Below, piece after piece: positions 10,928 to 23,212 of a DNA stretch of 64,000 nt. Position numbers and translations under genes: made by a program. Source of the DNA: Chaenocephalus aceratus (lineage: Eukaryota > Chordata > Actinopteri > Perciformes > Channichthyidae); assembly GCA_023974075.1 (NCBI GenBank), contig JAMFTG010000301.1:1-64000 (forward strand), given 5' to 3'. Position 1 is the stretch's first letter. Each line of letters begins with the position of its first letter. The notes under the pieces are model-generated. The model was not told where the DNA came from, searched no databases, and saw nothing but the letters and a program-made list of their open reading frames with translations.

Positions 10928-11776
10928 ACATTACAGTCGCTGGTTTATTTCTGTCTGTAGGCCGTTGGTGTGAGTGTGGACGGTCAGAGCATATACCACG
11001 TTAGCTTAGCCGATCGATCCGATCTCCATTCAGAAAACACGCATTTTTAAAGGTGTTTCTCTGCCGTCTGTCTGCAGACTTGTCAAAGCATTAATTCATG
11101 GTTTTTACTAACCGGTATCAGAATGTTGTTACTTCGGCATCATTTAGAAACCTGTATTACAATTAGATCACGGTCAAATGTTCATTTTGTTGTAGTTGTA
11201 GCCCCCGAGCCAGCGATTCTCTCTGACCAATCAGCAGTCGAGAGTGTTGACGTCTCTAGTTTAGCATACTCAGCCTGGCTGTTGGAGGGCCAGAACAAAG
11301 GTGAACAAGCCCTGGTGGAACTACTCCTGGTGGGTTTGGCCCGGCGCGCTTAAACCGTGCTACGTGCTGCAGTGGAAAAGCGCCATGCATTGTGTTGGCA
11401 GCTCATTCCTTCAAACAGGATCTTCAGATTGATGATCAGAGGAAATATGAACGTTTATTTCAAGCTTGATATGTGAATGTGTTATTGGGCTTTGTTAGAT
11501 TTGTTAGAAAATGTTTCCAACTTTAATCGACTTAATTCATTTTAAAATTGGGCTCTTATGAACACATGAATACTGTGTAATATATATATATTTAAGAAGT
11601 ACAATTTAAGAGAAGCAGAATTGTATTAGATTTCACATCTTAATCTCAGAGAATAAAATTGACTTTTATTTTAAATATATTAAATATGAATTGTATTGAA
11701 GTTCTTTCAGATTTAAGACTTTCTCCTTTCAAACTGTGTTCCTGTTTGTTTGAGTGATTTCCTCCTAACCTGTGTT
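10928..11776. other. No gene supported (copy A)
   Basis: Contains a 76-codon frame at 11,123-11,353 with no recognisable domain, conserved in copy B only because the block was duplicated. The duplication ends at 11,776. Confidence 0.5.
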
Positions 11777-11867
11777 TCTGATGAAGACGATGATGAAGAT
11801 GATGTCCAGTTACTAAGCAGTGATGAAGTATCTCGAGGTGTTGGCTTGTCGTTATATCACCTGCAGT

Positions 11868-13154
11868 CAAGCCCGCCTTAACCTGCCATCAGGCCCTGGG
11901 GCTGATAGGTTTTGTAGGCCCCCTATTTAAACAACAAATCAAAGTCATGTATAGCCTCGGCAGGCTCTGTGATCGCACTTCTCCACTCTGCTCTACGCGC
12001 GCCTGGGCCTCTCCTCCAGATGAGTGACGTATCGGGCCTCCCTCGTGTATTTGTCCGGTTGCCGTTGGCTCCCCTCCACGTAGCAAGTCCTCGTCGTCCT
12101 CTCCATCTTCTCCAACAGATAATCCTGTCTGTTCTTCCTCTCCCGCTACTACTTGGCTCCGAGGCCCCGCGGCCGGCACCGCTGCCACTCGGTACAGAAC
12201 TCATCTGTCCTTCCTCCTCATCCTGGCCTACAGGTTTAAAATAACCTGTAAGCTTCGACATGTTTTGTAGCTGCTTGTCTCGAAACTCCTTTTCCCTCAA
12301 CAATTTCCTTTCCCGAGCGCCACTCTCACACTTTCTCTTCTCAAACTTTTTCTCCTAAACAACCTTCATCTGTCACTCAATCACTCGCAATTTGAATACG
12401 TCACATGTGAAACATATTCTCATTCTCATTGGCTGTGAAGTGGTGCCCACTGACTGTTACGGAGTCATCTCTGGAATCCATCGATCTGATTGATTAGCAG
12501 AGCAAATTATCAAAATACTACGGAGGGAAGATATTTTTGTTTGGATTACTGGTCTGGGGGAAGCTCGCGAGTGTGTGTGTGTATACGTGTGTGTGTTTGT
12601 GTATTTTTGCGTTTGTGTGTATTGTGTTTGTTTCCCGGGGAAAACACTCACGAGAAACACAGGCTGTTGTTGTGCCTGCTGTGACGTCAAGTTACTCCGT
12701 TCTCCGCTTGTAATTATGCCGTTACAAGCTTCAATGTTGTATTTATCAGCTGAATTTGCCGAAACAATTTTAATATTCTGAAAGCCAAGACTTTGTTTAT
12801 TTGAAACCAGATGAAAACAAACTGGACCCTGCCGTGTTATCTATGATTACTATATGCGTACATTCATAATGTCAGCCGGAGGGAGGAGGAGTGAGTGGCG
12901 AGTGAGAGCTGTCATCTTCCCTTTACAAGCTTCAAAAATGTATTTATCGTGTGATTTTGGAAATAAAAGTTTCCTATTCTGAAAGCCAAGACTTTGTTTA
13001 TTTGAATATTTTTTAAAAACATCCGAAATAAAAAACTTTTTTTTTTTTAATTACATTTTTTTTTTAAACTTTTTTATTGGCTCATTATAGGCCCCTGATC
13101 TCCGTAGGCCCCTGGGCTTCAGCCCAGGTCAGCCCGTGCATTAAGGCGGCCCTG
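11868..13154 (-). mobile_element. Non-autonomous hAT element with 8-bp target duplication
   Basis: Left end 'caagcccgccttaa' and right end 'ttaaggcggccctg' form terminal inverted repeats. Perfect target duplication 'cctgcagt' at 11,860-11,867 and 13,155-13,162. On the minus strand (12,360-11,923) it keeps the N-terminus of a transposase: a basic stretch with 'SGARE' followed by 'MSKLTGYFKP', seen in ZMYM-related hAT transposases. The catalytic part is gone. An internal direct repeat of about 90 bases ('ctgaaagccaagactttg') occurs at 12,715-12,808 and 12,917-13,008. Confidence 0.92.
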
Positions 13155-13162
13155 CCTGCAGT

Positions 13163-13496
13163 TTAATCTGTTATTAATGAGGTCTCTGACGCACTCTAAA
13201 ACCAAGTGTCCATACAGTACCAGCAGCCTCCACCAGGGGTCAGTGCTCACCTGAGGAGACTCTTCATGTTTTATATTCTGCAGAACTCCAGAGGAGCAAA
13301 AGACGAAAGATCAGACCTGACAAACATTTCAGCAGCAGATTAGTTTTTATTGAGTTATTGATCGATAATGAACTCTGTTTCAGATTCAGATGATCAGCAG
13401 CTGCACGACTACAGGGAGGAAATCAATAAACACACACATGCATCAGACACAGCTGCAACATAATGATATAACATATATAATGCTGCTCTGTTAAAC
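13163..13496. other. No confident gene
   Basis: Two acceptor-like sites occur ('tatattctgcag' at 13,284, 'ctctgtttcag' at 13,383), but the following frames stop quickly and match nothing I recognise. Confidence 0.4.
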
Positions 13497-15302
13497 ATCC
13501 TTGTTGTATTTTAAAAGCATCAGATTTGACAACATCGAACAACTCAACCTTGCACGGTGAGGCCTCATAAAAATGCCTCCATGACTGAATACCCTTTAAT
13601 GGGTGCACTGGAAGCAGGGATGGAGAACACCTGCGTGGCAACCTGATAGAGGACAGGGAACTGGGATTTATTTTGCTGCCAAAACTTGGAGCATGGGTCT
13701 GAGGCCTGGTTGTCGATCAAGTGGAGGTCTGCAGTCAGCTGAGCCTGGACAGACCGACTGCTGGTGGAGGAGGGAGTCTTGCTGGAGCGGGAGAACATCC
13801 TCAGCTTCTTCTGAGGAGACACTGGAGCATCACCTTGTTCTGGTCCTGCTGTTGAGATCACTTGCTTCTCACCCTCTGCCTTGATACAATCTGAAATGAG
13901 AGGGTATACTTTTGTGAATACATCTGCTACTGATCTTATTATTTTGTTTGTGATACCATTTATAGATGATGTTAATTTGTTTTACTTGAAGAGGCTAATG
14001 TGTAAAAATGGCCTTATAATTGGGTAATTCTTTCCATAAGGATTGAGTATTCTTATTTTGGCTACACACACCCCAATATCTACAAACAGATAAACCACTT
14101 CTAGACATTCATGTACACATATAACTATAATGAATAATGGCTAGTATAAGTTAGAGCCTGCATACATATATAACAAGTGAACATGTCTCCCCAATGATCC
14201 GAGTAGCTGATCTCTGTCATCACTGTCCAGCTGCACATCATGCTTTAGCCGCTGGAACCCAAACCATGGGTCCAACACAGATGCTTTGAAGTAGGCAGTC
14301 GTGAAAGGAAATTTGGTGGGACCTCTTCCTTCAGCTGGCTCGCATCCTGGCATCTTCCCTGCTTGGAAGATCCTTGTTTTCAAGGAGCTCGCCAGAGCTC
14401 TCACCAGGGGCCCACAGTATCTGACTCTTCCTCTTATTTCCTGCAGATGGCAGAAAGAACACCGGGCACAACCCCACTGGCTGTGGCAGTTCTCTCTCCA
14501 TGAGTCAGGTCGGTTGCCTCCAGGAATGGGTCAAGAACTTCGATGAGTTCTTTCAGCTGAGCATAATCTCGCTGGGATAAGATGAGGGCTTTGTGTCCCT
14601 CTGAGTTCAACATATAAGAGAGATGTTGCATGTCAAATGTAACATACGCCTTTACCTGCTTTAAAGTTGAATTCCATCGTGTGGCATTTGCTGATGGAAT
14701 TGTGGCATCCCCAAAGCAGGACTCAAAGCGGTCTTTAAATGAGGTGCTACTATGGAGGAGGCTGGCTGTGCGGGACAGCTTGGCTAGTGTACCTGACAGC
14801 CCACTGGCTTCTTTCAGACCATCTTTGATCACCAACTGCAGTGTATGCGTGAAGCACGACAGTCTCTCCATCTTGCAGTTCTGATCCAGAGCAGCAATAA
14901 CTGCATGTTCCTCCTCCTCCTCCTCTCCTCCTCCTCCTCCTCCTCCTCCTCCTCCTCACACAGCACTGTAGCCTCCTCTGGTGGAAAGCTGGCCTGGAAT
15001 GCTTTTCGCATGTTTGATGCATTGTCAGTTATAATAAAGTTGATCTTATCCTTAATAAGATATTCTTCTGCACACATTTCAAACATATTGGCTATCTTCT
15101 CTCCCGTGTGTTTTCCAAGCACTCTTTCACACATTAGCAGATGTGTCTGGAGGATGAGTTCGTCTTTTTTTTCAGACACTGTGTGTGCTGTCACTCCAAG
15201 GAACGACCGCATCTTTCGATCGCTCCAAATGTCTGCGGTGACAGCAACACTTGATGCTGCTGCTAGTTGGCTCTTTATTTTTTCTTTAAGGACTGTGACC
15301 AT
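13497..15302 (-). pseudogene. Ac/ZBED-like hAT transposase remnant
   Basis: Frames on the minus strand read, N to C, 'VAVTADIWSDRKMRSFLGVTAH' style RNase-H-like core start (D of ADIWS), 'FIITDNASNM' (second acidic residue), 'CFTHTLQLVIKDG', 'ATRWNST', then the C-terminal dimerisation region 'FWQQNKSQFPVLYQVATQVF' and 'IPASSAP'. The canonical RVFS..GG...RPHRAR follows in another frame, so there is a frameshift near 13,600. A (GAG)n expansion at 14,909-14,957 and other breaks also disrupt it. No intact transposase can be made. Confidence 0.85.
14909..14957. repeat. (CTC)n microsatellite
   Basis: Imperfect CTC/CCT run inside the hAT transposase remnant, encoding a Glu or Arg run on the minus strand. 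Confidence 0.9.
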
Positions 15303-15307
15303 TCCTG

Positions 15308-15308
15308 G

Positions 15309-15341
<33 letters not shown>
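15308..15341. repeat. (AAC)n microsatellite
   Basis: Eleven or so perfect 'aac' units. Confidence 0.9.
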
Positions 15342-15342
<1 letters not shown>

Positions 15343-15378
15343 TCTAGTTATATTCAGTCTTGATATATATATGAACAC

Positions 15379-15769
15379 TTAAAGGTGGGGTAGGTAAGTT
15401 TGAGAAACCGGCTCGAGATACACTTGTTGTTATATTTCATGGAATGTTCTTAACATCCCGATAGCAATGAATATCTGAAGTGCTTTGACAAAATATCCAT
15501 TACAAAATAGTCATCTGTGGAAGCCGTGGCGCTGTAAAAAGCACGACCAATCATCTGAGCCGGCCTGACTAAAGTAACTGGATGGCCTACCTGCCTGTCA
15601 GCCTTCCATCTGGGCACAAACTTATCTCGTGCCCTCATTGGTCATGTGCGCATTCGTGTGTGTTGGAGGAGGGGCTCTGTGAGGAAGTGGCAGATTTTTT
15701 CCGGCTGTGTATTTTCAAATTCTAGCGCACTCGAGCTGGTTTCTCCAAAATTACCTACCCCACCTTTAA
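15379..15769. mobile_element. TTAA-ended MITE, family 1, copy 1
   Basis: Starts 'ttaaaggtggggtaggtaa' and ends 'ttacctaccccacctttaa', with inverted repeats extending to 'ctggtttctc'/'gagaaaccgg'. A second copy of the same family is at 39,129-39,475. TTAA at both tips suggests piggyBac-type insertion, though superfamily is unproven. Confidence 0.88.
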
Positions 15770-16580
15770 CAGCTATTAGATCTGGTTAAAAAAAAAAAAG
15801 ATTTGTTAAATATAGAAATAGTTTCCAGAAGAGTCTCAGTGTGATGTGCAGTTTTAGCAGGCAACTAAAAAACTAAAACAATTCCTTCGCTTCTATCACC
15901 CCTAAATAACAGGAACATTTCAGGATATATATTTAAACAGTTAACATTTATTAGATCTGTTTAAACATTAACCTGTTCAGCAACATTTTCACAAAACTGT
16001 GTCTCAGGGCTTCTTAACATTTGACAACCTATTAATGTGTCATACCCACTTAACGGGAAGAAACTCAGCTAACTGACGATATGAACCATTTCTACCGAAA
16101 CAAAACACAACTCTAACACCAAGCGTATGAATTAGCACTAAGCAAAAGAGTGCTAACACACTTAACTCACGGTAGAAATATGTTATACTTCATCGAATCT
16201 GCACAAACATATCATAAACTGAGATTCCACAGATTCCAATGGTATAAGTATCATCACGGCGTATGAGAGCTTCCGGTTTTGGACATGCTGGCTGCGCATC
16301 ACTCTCATTCACCAATGGTAATGTTTAGATGGATTTAGGAACTTCCTCTCGATTCTATTGGCTCTAACGGTTCAAAAGAGGTGTCAATCACCAACATCGA
16401 CCAATGGGTTCCAGAGATATGGCAAATACACCCAAATGACCCCATACGTGGGTTTTCTTTTTCTAAATCTCTCTAAAAAGGTCACATTTCACTTGTTTTG
16501 CATCAATCTTGATACAGGGTACTTATTATATGTTATAGTCTGGATTCCTAAAGCTTTTTGTCTCCAATCCCATAATTCAA
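15770..16580. other. No gene seen
   Basis: AT-rich sequence; no recognisable element until the LINE tail. Confidence 0.5.
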
Positions 16581-16589
16581 CGGTTGGTT

Positions 16590-17089
16590 TTCACTCCCTT
16601 CTACCTCACACAATTACTGCAACTCCGCACACCCCCGAAGCACAACACCCGGTCAGCTGCAAGCATCCTGTTAAAGATCCCCAAAGCCCATGCGTCCTTT
16701 GGCCGCTCCGCCTTTCAGTGTGCGGCAGCAGATAGCTGGAATACCGTTCAAAAAACGTTGAAAATGAAAACCTTTGTCTCCCCCCGCACCTTCAATGTCA
16801 CTATTATTGACACCCTGGTACACACATGTAGCCGCTTTGCCTGATGCTGATTTTAATGACTGATTGAACCACAGCAATATTGTTTTAGAGTTTTTATATG
16901 TTTAACTGCTATGCCTGTCATCTTTGCTCTGTGTTTGTGTTGTCTCCTGTGTTCTGTAGTGCCCGGAGTCTGTCTTTTTATTTTTTCCCCTCCCAGACCC
17001 CATCCCCTCAGGAAGCCTGTGCCTCCTGTCAGGTCATCATTGATTTTCCTGGATAAATAAAGGTTCTACTACTACTACTACTACTACTA
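16590..17089 (+). mobile_element. 5'-truncated LINE 3' end
   Basis: A frame ending at 16,844 reads 'FGRSAFQCAAADSWNTVQ', the conserved C-terminal block of CR1/L2/Rex-type non-LTR elements. It is followed by a 3' UTR with 'ctggataaataaaggttcta' and a (CTA)n tail at 17,067-17,088, typical of LINE integration. Confidence 0.75.
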
Positions 17090-17267
17090 ATGACGGAAAC
17101 TATAATTTACATTTGTTTTTCTATGTTCAATCTGAATTTACTTTAAAATAAAACATCTATATTGATTATGACTTTTCTACATCAAACTCACAGCAGAGCG
17201 CTGGGAGCAGAGGGAGGTGAGTATATGACGGATATGACGGATGCGACGGAAATACACCCGAACACAT

Positions 17268-18442
17268 CTGGGCCCTTTCTCATTTCTCTAACTCCCCTCC
17301 TCGACTCCCCTCCTCGACTCCTATCCTCGATACTTAGTCCCGCCCACAGGAGATGCGAGCGGAGGAGCCGAGGAGGGGAACCGAGGAGAGAGGAGGGGAA
17401 GCTGCAGGCGGTTAGAGAAATGAGAACTCCTCTCCTCTGAGCGGTCATTTTAAAGAGACGTCCATTAATGATGACAAGAGGCACAGCAGCCCTCTGTCTG
17501 ATGGACAGATGTGTTCATGACCACTTCTATATTTACTTTGATTCATTCACAGTGCGGTATGATGAGACAATAACAGGCTACAGATGCTGGACACGCACAC
17601 ACATATTTATATAAATATATACAATTTCAGAATCAAACAGAGCACTCTCATAATAACGTAACACTATCGGAGACTGGATATACCCCCCCCCCCCCCCCCC
17701 CTCTCTGGTCGCTACAATGAGGAAAATAAATTACGGGCCAAAAGTTTTATTTACAAGTATTAAAAGTAAGCAGAGGACACCAAACCAACTGAGACCTGTC
17801 TGTCCGCTGCATCCACGCACTGTACAACACACACACCGACACACTGTACCACACACACACCTACACACTGTACCACACACACACCACCCACACGCACATA
17901 CAGTTCCTAAAACAGGCTACAGCCGTTGTGTATTTTATTATGTGAAGCACTAAATGGTTTTAGAATTTTTTTAAATATCGACTCTTTGTAGATATCTACT
18001 AAACTAAAGCAAATAAAGAGAGTAGGTCTGTTATACTGAGTGATATATATTATACACACTGCTCTGCTTTCTGCACGGACCTCACAGCTGTTCTCTCTGT
18101 AAACATCGCGTCGCGATGAAAGCAGTTAATAAAATAATATCCAGGGGATGCATGCAGAGCTGTCATTGGCTGAGATAAATCCGGCCGTGCGTCACATCTC
18201 TGTTCCCGGAAATGCATCCACGAAGGAGCCGTGGAAGACCGTGGAGGACCCATCAGTGTATCCTCGGTTATAGCTCCTCCAGAGAGCCTCCTCGACGCTC
18301 GATCCTCGGTCCTCGAAGTGCATTTAGAGAAATGAGATGTCCTTCAACATGGCGCGCTGAAATTCATTTCCGGGTCACTACCAGAGGACAGAGGGGTCGA
18401 GGAGTCGAGGAGGGGGATTTGATGAAATGAGAAAGGGCCCTG
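17268..18442. mobile_element. TIR element 'CWGGGCCCTTTCTCATTTC'
   Basis: Left end 'ctgggccctttctcatttct' and right end 'aaatgagaaagggccctg' are inverted repeats, with further inverted 'cctcctcgactcc' / 'ggagtcgaggagg' tracts inside. Flanks 'gaacacat' and 'gtacatac' match at 5 of 8 bases, a possible decayed hAT target duplication. A poly-C run (about 17,686-17,701) lies within. No transposase. Confidence 0.75.
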
Positions 18443-18464
18443 GTACATACACACATAGATATAT

Positions 18465-20169
18465 ATAAACACTAGATGGCTCACACGCGCTGCTGGCCAA
18501 TGGAGACCGACGTTGCCACGTGGCCGCCATCTCGCTACAGGCAGTGCTCTCATTCATAACATTATGGTTTACTATTTAAATAACCATAGCTTGCTCAATT
18601 TTCAACCAATTTTCAAACGGTTTGGTTTTTTATAAACATCAAAGATGTAGTTATGATACTGCATACTTATAATCATGGACTTTCATATGAAAATAACATT
18701 AATCAGATAAAGCAATAGCTATATACACACACACACACAAGGTATTTATATTAAATATTTGCCGGTGTATATATTTCCATTTATTTTATTATATTGTCAA
18801 TATTTAAAATAAATTATAAATAAATTATAAAATGTAAATACATTTATATTTTATATATGAAAATCGGTCTCATGTTACCACTCTGTAAGCCAAGAGTTGT
18901 TAATTGAGCAATGCCTTAGCTTGAAGAACAGGGACACAACTAATGACAATAGCATATGTTGGTATATTATTTAGATATTCACACCTTTATCAGAAGAACC
19001 AAACCAACATAAAATGTGCTCACAGACAGGCCAGTTCTGTCTAATTTATCACAATTATTTTTGACATGAGATTTTCATATCATCCTAGTTTTGTATTTAG
19101 TTTCTAGATTTGTAAACAAATCCAGAACCTTTGAAATATGTTATTGAAAAAAGACCAAGAATAATATAAACTGTACCATGTGTCCTTTTGTGTCCTTCTG
19201 TAGTCCATTTGTGGTTTGTCTTGTCTCACCCCGGCTGATATATCACAAAATCCACTGTTTAAATTGTTCCCTATATTGCCCCTATGCCCCTGTAAGGTGT
19301 CCTTGGGTGTTATGAAAGGCGGCCACCAACATAAATGTATTATTATTATTAAGAAGAACAACTTGGTGTGGTGTGGAGGGGATGTAGGAAGCAGGAGCAG
19401 GTGGGGAGAGATGGGGCTTCAAGGTTCAAGGTTATTTGTTTTAAATGTGTCTTGGAGATAAGGACCAGCTGCACACAATAAAATACAGTATAACACAAAA
19501 CCAATAAGACACACAGTGACACATGGCACACTAACAATCAATCATCGTCCAGCCTCAGCTTTGGTATTCTTTCACAACCATGTTATGGGTTTATTAGACT
19601 GAGCAAACATAAACATATGTGGTGATCCCACGGGTTCTTGTTTTGTTTGCAGACAGCGGCGATTGGAGCATCCGTAGGCTGCACAAAAGTCCGGCATAGT
19701 CAGGTACTTCTGTAAACACAAAGCCAGCAAATTCCTGTATCATAATGCAAGATGTTTTTAACAAGCCAAACCACTTGGAAGAAATCATGTGTAACTTAAG
19801 TTATGTTGAAAAGAAAGAGCAGTTCTGCCTCTGCCACTGGTGCAAAGTTGCTGGGTGAACTTTGTAATACTATGGTCTCACTCACAGCCTCTTGTTATTA
19901 GCCAGCTAATAAATACAACCACATACACAAAGAAAAGCTGCAATTTCAACATGTCCAAGCATCCTGTATCATAGCCATGCTAATAATGTTTATAATAAAC
20001 CAAACCGTTTGTAAATCAGTCAAGATTTCAGCGAGTTAAGAGTATTTTTGTGCAGATCACTCACCTTACAACAGCTACCATAACGCGAATCAGAGTAACT
20101 GTTGACTGTAGCAAGATGGCGGCCAGTCAGATACACTGGAAAATCTCCCATGAGCCATCTAGTGTTTAT
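18465..20169. mobile_element. TIR element 'ATAAACACTAGATGGC'
   Basis: Both ends read inward 'ataaacactagatggctca', and a second inverted segment 'gtggccgccatctcgctac' / 'gtagcaagatggcggcc' lies about 50 bases inside each end. The interior is AT-rich and non-coding. It begins 23 bases after the previous element ends. Confidence 0.75.
19285..19352 (+). mobile_element. LINE/SINE 3' tail fragment
   Basis: 'aaggtgtccttgggtgttat' followed by 'gaaaggcggcc' and (ATT)n resembles common fish LINE tails; nested in the TIR element. Confidence 0.45.
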
Positions 20170-22010
20170 CTATGGGCCTCCCTCTGTCATGTTGCCTTCG
20201 TGGATCAGGTAGCGTAGCGCCATAAATATAACTCAATACTCCCGTGATTGGTGGTAAACAAAACTGAACAGACAATAGGATAGACAACAGGTGTAATGAT
20301 CGCAGGCAATCCTGCTTCCTCTCCTCTGGCAAGCTGGGTGTACTCACCCTAATTACAGAGCCCAGTGCTGCATCCTCAAGGAGGGTTTAAATAGTAGCTG
20401 TGTGCGATCCTAGTAGACGGAAGCCGGTAGACGGGAGGCACCTCTACTGAGTCAGGACAGGCAGCCGGTAAGAACATCCATCATGCTGTGAGAGCTCCGC
20501 AGAGCCGCTGGCGAATGTTCTGTTGAATTGTTTTGCGTGTATGCACGTGTCTTGTTAGAGCGCGAGCGGCGCTGCGCAGCATTGTTTGTGGTTTAAATGT
20601 GCTGCGTTAATGGTGAGGCACAGAGAGAGTTTAGACGCACTGTTTGTTTAGCTTAGAAGGAAGCTTTCTTGTTTAGAAGTAGTAAATGTCTTATAAAGAA
20701 TCCATTTGATTTAGAAGCGTAAATAGTAAAGTCTTATTTTATTCATTGAATACCTCTGTGAAAGAAGGGGAAATAATAGTTTCTAGTTTTAAAAATAATA
20801 ATTAACTTGATTTGTCAACATTTCCAGAAAAGTCAAGTTAAAAGAATCCGCTTTATTTACATGGTTACAAATTCTAAAATGTTCTTTTTTGTTTCAAAGG
20901 TTGTTCACCTGCACAAAGTGACCACACAGAGTGACTGCATACAAATCTGCATAAAGTGAACTTCTACATCAAAATAAAAAATATTGAAAAGAAGCTTTGT
21001 CACTGGAGTGAAATCCTGTTCCGGTAGACGCCTCATCCCTTTTCAAGTGGGGATCACACCCAAAAAACCCAGGACACTTGACAGTTGTAGGACATGACCC
21101 ACCATCATTTTGAGACTACAGGCTTGAGTTTAGCCACGCTGGTGTTTACATGTGTCACTGATCCGCTGTGATGTCCAGATGTGGAGCCCGATAATATAAA
21201 ACTACACCCTTAAGTGGGACTAATATACTGATCTGAACAATACAGCAATATGTTCTCAGTGTGTCCTACTAAAGTTAGCTATCCTTGAAGAGACAGTTTA
21301 ATCGTTGTGCGTGTGTTAACTTGGAATCTGTCAGGAAAACTAATTTCTTTATATCCTGCTTTTGAATAAATGAGGGGTAATTGCATACATTGTGAAAAAG
21401 TGTATTAATTAAAACTCATATTGCAGTGACTCTTCCATAACTAATGAATTTCATTAATCCCGTCAACAAGTGAAGGATAGAGGAGCCTAATATGGAAAGT
21501 CCTTTAAAGCAGAACATAGTTATTATAAAATCTGTCACCTGACCCCCCGTCAAACACCTTAGAAAGAAGAAAACCGACTATAAGCCTTAGTGTTCAACAC
21601 TGGTGAGGGACTACCACTTGTACAAGTACCTCAAATGTATACTTAAGTACAGTACTTTAGTAAATGTACTTATATTATTATCATAGTTCCAAGCAAACGA
21701 GTGCTTTTGTTTTGAAATCACATCCGTGAGTTTCGCTCCGCACCTCGCACCAATGACCATTAGACCATTTAGCAGGGTTGCCAACTTTGGGTACCTGGCT
21801 GGAGTGAGATTTTGATATCATGGGTTTAATTACACATATGCGCACTAAATGACTGCTATCGTGTCAGCAGCGGGAACTTAGCATATATATAGGAGATATA
21901 CAATATATACAATACACAATATTGGACACAAACTATAAAGGGCACAAAGTTTCCATTCACTAATGAAAGTCAAACACATGATTGTTTCCACTGTTTTATT
22001 GTGTGCATAG
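20170..22010. other. No coding gene; possible promoter-like stretch
   Basis: At 20,385-20,475 a TATA-like 'tttaaatag' is followed about 75 bases later by a donor-like 'cagccg|gtaagaac', so a non-coding first exon is possible but unsupported otherwise. The rest is AT-rich. Confidence 0.3.
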
Positions 22011-22019
22011 GTCTGTCGC

Positions 22020-23212
22020 GATAAGCAATTCATTGACTTATCATCCGGCTCGGACAGGAGGAACGCCAAGGCGTCCTCTTCGTCCTCATCGTAGTCCAGC
22101 TCGAGGACGTCCTCCGCGGGTGAGACCATGGTGAGGTCTAACCAGGAGCCCCAGCTCGGTAAAGCGTGGGGTTCCGTTCCCGCGTGTCTTGCCGTCACCG
22201 GGTCCCGGCCTGCCAGGGCGCGGGATTCCGGTTCTGTAGCCATCGCAGATAATGAGCCCCAGACCGACACGGAGAGGGGTTCACTCTCTGCGGCGGACGC
22301 CCCGTGTCTTGACTGCTGTCCGGCGGGTCAGTGGACATGGGGGGGTTCCTGTTCCGACAGGCTAGCTTGGCATGCTAGCCGTCGGCGGAGGCTCTTCACG
22401 GTGAAGCGGACACAATGTCCGCACGAGCCGGGGTTGTCGATAGCGCCTCGGGCGTGTTCCAGCCCGAGGCAGGACGAGCAGACCTGGTGTGTGTCTGCGC
22501 CAGAGATCTTCAACCCGTAGCCGCAGAGTCGAGCCACCGAGTCCCTGACTCCTCTGGTGTGAGGGAGAGGGGCGTCCATCTTGTTCGCCTCGTGGCGTGG
22601 AGAGAGGCCCGCGCTCAACAGGTAAGATGGGAGAAAAAAGATGTTACCACCTTGTCCTTAATCCGGAGAAAAGGACGGTGTGGGTCTTTTATTCCCGGAG
22701 AATACTGACTGGTGTGACAGTATGCTCCTATAATCCTTTCTTGCTCCGTGGAGAAGAGAAAAGAGAAAACTTCATTGCTACCGTGGTGTCGATAGTGAGG
22801 GAGCGAGCTAGCAACAGGTGTGCTGCTAGCTTAAAAAAAAAATCAGACCTACCTTACTTTCCGGGGAAGAGAAGGGCGAGGTCGATTTTAATACTAACTG
22901 GTGTTAGTATTACCGTCTTCTTGCAAAGCAGAAGGAGTCGCCGGCGAGCACCCGTCGACCGAAATGGATATTTGGGTTCAGTCTGTGGACCGTTAAGCTT
23001 GTCCGGCTACTATAGAGATGTGCTCTGAAGCGAGAAGAGGTGTTTGAATGACGCATGCGTCGTGGCGCAAGCTACTTATAGGGGGTGAATTCCCTGACGC
23101 TGACGTCGAGATCACCAGCCAATCAGGATTGGCGTAATGAGATTGATGCTTCTGTTTGCTCCGCGATGAGGCGCATCCCATAGTGAGACATCGAACGGAG
23201 TGTTATGAATGA
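22020..23212 (-). mobile_element. DIRS-like retroelement 5' part with gag fragment
   Basis: On the minus strand, a start at 22,579 opens 'MDAPLPHTRG', followed by a Cys/His-rich segment 'CSSCLGLEHARGAIDNPGSC' and 'HCVRFTVKSLRRRLA', which I recognise as the gag-like ORF of fish DIRS elements. A frameshift near 22,300 moves the rest to another frame ending 'DYDEDEEDALAFLLSEPD'. Upstream (22,620-23,205) is the GC-rich leader ending near 'cccatagtgagacatcgaac', a typical DIRS terminus. No RT or recombinase is present. Confidence 0.7.

Larger units (their letters stand above)
1..11776. repeat. Segmental duplication, copy A
   Basis: The sequence from base 1 matches 26,177 onward almost base for base, through the TRIM gene, Gypsy and LINE remnants, the acidic exon and the 11-bp minisatellite. 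Homology ends at 'cctaacctgtgtt' (A 11,776; B 38,161), after which the two sides are unrelated. Differences are scattered single bases and small indels, so the duplication is recent. The left edge of copy A is outside the window. Confidence 0.95.

Noticed and set aside
13284..13440. Exons after two acceptor-like sites
   Set aside because: Frames close quickly, no donor of quality, and no family resemblance.
22128..23028. Plus-strand frames of 97-143 codons in the GC-rich region
   Set aside because: Shadows of the minus-strand DIRS gag; the codon-coherent frame is on the minus strand.
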